From contig NZ_CP042808.1 in NCBI RefSeq assembly GCF_004014775.2, forward strand, positions 806,001-870,000: a stretch of DNA of 64,000 nucleotides, given 5' to 3'. The notes beneath the pieces are model-generated. The model ran no database searches and was not told where the DNA came from. It worked only from the letters and a program-made list of their open reading frames with translations. Numbering within the stretch: the stretch's first letter is position 1; each line of letters opens with the position of its first letter. Below, in pieces: positions 62,486-64,000 of this stretch. Both the position numbers and the translations under genes were made by a program. The DNA is from Acetobacter oryzoeni. GTDB lineage: Bacteria > Pseudomonadota > Alphaproteobacteria > Acetobacterales > Acetobacteraceae.

Positions 62486-63178
62486 ATGGCAAAGAACAAG
62501 CGTCTCGCCGCTGCGCGTGCCAAGGTTGAAGCTGGTAAAGCTTACGGTGTTGATGAAGCTGTTGCGCTGGTAAAAAGCAACGCAACAGCCAAGTTTGACG
62601 AAACCGTTGAAATTGCACTGAACCTGGGTATTGACCCGCGTCATGCAGACCAGATGGTTCGTGGTTTTGTTTCCCTGCCGAACGGCACGGGCAAAACCTT
62701 GCGCGTTGCTGTATTTGCACGTGGCCCGAAAGCTGAAGAGGCTCAGGCTGCTGGTGCAGATATCGTGGGTGCAGAAGATCTGATGGAAAAAGTGCAGGCT
62801 GGCGAAATCAACTTCGACCGCTGCATTGCTACGCCTGACATGATGGCCCTGGTGGGTCGTCTGGGTAAGATCCTCGGCCCACGTGGGCTGATGCCGAACC
62901 CCAAGCTGGGCACCGTGACCATGAACGTAAAGGGCGCTGTTGAAGCGGCTAAGTCTGGTCAGGTTGAATATCGTGCTGAAAAGAGCGGTATCGTGCACGC
63001 TGGCGTTGGCAAGGCTTCCTTCAGCGAAGACAAGCTGGCTGAAAACGTACGTGCATTTATTGATGCCGTGCAGAAGGCTCGTCCGTCTGGCGCAAAAGGT
63101 GCTTACATGAAGAAGGGCGCTCTGTCCTCCACCATGGGCCCGGGCGTTCAGCTGGACCTCTCTGCCTTCGCTGGCTGA
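62486..63178 (+). CDS. rplA: 50S ribosomal protein L1
   Basis: A 230-residue L1 of the stalk region. It has [61 protein letters not shown] and the C-terminal [17 protein letters not shown]. The ribosome site GGAGGG is inside the end of rplK (62470-62475). L1 is a known repressor of its own operon in bacteria. The gene is followed by the 279-base rplJ leader. Confidence 0.98.
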   Translation: MAKNKRLAAARAKVEAGKAYGVDEAVALVKSNATAKFDETVEIALNLGIDPRHADQMVRGFVSLPNGTGKTLRVAVFARGPKAEEAQAAGADIVGAEDLMEKVQAGEINFDRCIATPDMMALVGRLGKILGPRGLMPNPKLGTVTMNVKGAVEAAKSGQVEYRAEKSGIVHAGVGKASFSEDKLAENVRAFIDAVQKARPSGAKGAYMKKGALSSTMGPGVQLDLSAFAG

Positions 63179-63457
63179 GAAAGAATGACGCTGCGCCAGC
63201 TTTCGGGTTGGCGTGGTGCATGAAGGGGTGGTTACGGCTGCTCCTTCTTCCTGTCCGAGACCGTGCGCAACTGCGGTTTTAATCAACCTTCGGGTTGGCG
63301 AACGGTAAGACGGGAATGCTGGTTACAGGTCGTATTTACGGCACGCCAGATATTCCGTTTCAAGGACAGGCGAGCGGGTTCCGCTATGTATGGTGGAACC
63401 TAAAGGGCAACCCGTTCTGTTGGGCGTAAGCTTGATGGAACAAGACGGAGACGGGAT
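63179..63457 (+). promoter_or_regulatory. Probable ribosomal protein L10 leader
   Basis: A 279-base non-coding region between rplA and rplJ, in the position of the L10(L12)4-binding autoregulatory leader. It shows several hairpins: CGCCAGC (63194-63200) with GTTGGCG, and CAACC-UUCG-GGTTG at 63284-63297. The 12-base sequence TTCGGGTTGGCG occurs twice (63202-63213 and 63289-63300). Conservation cannot be verified here. Confidence 0.6.
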
Positions 63458-63976
63458 TTGAACCGTACGGAAAAGAAGGCCTTTATCGCCTCTCTGGCCG
63501 CCGTTTTCGCCCAGACGTCCATGGTTGTGGTCACCCGTAATGACGGGCTGACTGTGGCTGCTGTGACGGAACTGCGGCGTAAGGTGCGTGCAGCGGGTGC
63601 GAACTATAAGGTCGCTAAAAACCGGCTGGCAACTCTCGCCCTGGATGGGACCCAGTTCAACGGCATCGCACCGATGCTGCAGGGCCCGACCGCGCTTGCG
63701 TGGTCTGAAGACCCTGTGGCTGTGGCTAAGGCTGTCGTTGAGTTCGCCAAAACAAATGACAAGCTTGTGCTGCTTGGTGGTTCTCTTGGTTCTCAGGTGC
63801 TTGACGCCGATGGAATCAAGGCTCTGGCCGAGCTGCCGTCTCTTGATGCGCTGCGCGCGCAGCTCGTGGGTCTTATCTCCACGCCAGCTACGCGTATCGC
63901 CAGCGTTACTCAGGCGCCGGCAGGCCAGCTTGCACGTGTTTTTGGGGCCTATGCCAAAACGGGTGAAGCTGCCTGA
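63458..63976 (+). CDS. rplJ: 50S ribosomal protein L10
   Basis: A 172-residue L10 that anchors L7/L12 to the ribosomal stalk. It starts MNRTEKKAFIASLAAVFAQT from a TTG, with GGAG about eight bases upstream, and contains VTELRRKVRAAGANYKVAKNRLATLAL-type L10 sequence followed by GPTALAWSEDPVAVAK. The C-terminal tail for L7/L12 binding is ARVFGAYAKTGEAA. rplL is expected just past the window edge. Confidence 0.97.
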   Translation: MNRTEKKAFIASLAAVFAQTSMVVVTRNDGLTVAAVTELRRKVRAAGANYKVAKNRLATLALDGTQFNGIAPMLQGPTALAWSEDPVAVAKAVVEFAKTNDKLVLLGGSLGSQVLDADGIKALAELPSLDALRAQLVGLISTPATRIASVTQAPAGQLARVFGAYAKTGEAA

Positions 63977-63980
63977 TTTC

Positions 63981-64000
63981 ATTCCCTTGTATGAGGGAAT
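63981..64000 (+). other. Hairpin after rplJ at the window edge
   Basis: ATTCCCT at 63981-63987 is complementary to AGGGAAT at 63994-64000, with a six-base loop. It lies in the rplJ-rplL gap, as seen in other genomes, where it may process or attenuate the transcript. The downstream sequence is cut off. Confidence 0.45.

Noticed and set aside
62024..63286. A 420-codon open frame on the minus strand across rplK and rplA
   Set aside because: It is antisense to two certain ribosomal protein genes; its translation is low-complexity His/Phe/Thr-rich and arises from strong codon bias, with no ribosome site or family motif.
1..64000. CRISPR arrays, insertion sequences, prophage genes, tRNA or rRNA genes
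   Set aside because: I saw no regularly spaced repeats, no transposase or integrase motifs, and no tRNA-like T-arm with matching acceptor stem. Everything visible is chromosomal coding sequence with short gaps. A tRNA or repeat finder could confirm this.

Overview
The window reads as a stretch of chromosome from an acetic acid bacterium (Acetobacteraceae, most likely Acetobacter). This is inferred from gene content and order: purMN divergent from an hdaA-ppk-ppx run, an rsmB-rpe-heparinase run, ccmCDEFGHI, an MHS-family permease, tandem FUSC proteins and a KirBac channel. The moderately high GC and general codon use fit too. I saw no tRNA, rRNA, insertion sequence, prophage or CRISPR array. 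Gene density is very high, and after start correction no gap exceeds about 300 bases.

Region 1 (1-16.2 kb) is core metabolism and genome maintenance. It starts with the 5' end of argH (minus) and a small unknown gene. A coupled plus-strand run follows: N-formylglutamate amidohydrolase, aroE, coaE and dnaQ. After a small exported protein comes a minus-strand run of rsmB, rpe, a heparinase II/III-like protein and a GT4 glycosyltransferase, then purM-purN. On the plus strand hdaA, ppk and ppx follow, with a Pho-box-like sequence ahead of ppk.

Region 2 (16.4-23.6 kb) is the most unusual part. Six tightly spaced or overlapping plus-strand genes encode a membrane receptor with Cache, GAF and adenylate-cyclase-like domains, an MlaE-type permease, an MlaF-position ABC ATPase, an MlaD/MCE protein, a TPR-like lipoprotein and a DUF707-like protein fused to a discoidin domain. 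The cyclase-like domain has lost its metal- and substrate-binding residues. The ABC protein has lost its Walker A lysine, signature motif, Q-loop and switch histidine. The operon therefore looks like an Mla-type lipid transport apparatus built around two pseudoenzymes.

Region 3 (23.7-43.2 kb) holds a KirBac potassium channel, two tandem FUSC transporters, a YidB-like protein and the cytochrome c maturation cluster ccmCDEFGHI, including a 53-residue ccmD. It continues with yciI and an EVE-domain gene, a TIGR01244 phosphatase/sulfurtransferase-like protein, a lipoprotein, an EcsC protein, a 58-residue membrane protein, a 2-hydroxyacid dehydrogenase, aat, and three exported proteins of unknown function. 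The first two of these exported proteins look like diverged tandem paralogues.

Region 4 (43.2-64 kb) has a giant AsmA/YhdP-like protein divergent from glnE, then bcp, a glycine-rich exported protein, an MHS permease, and rmuC coupled to an OmpR-type two-component system. The two-component system lies directly upstream of a complete tripartite RND efflux operon (pump, adaptor, NodT-like outer membrane lipoprotein). The window closes with rplK-rplA, a probable L10 leader, and rplJ.
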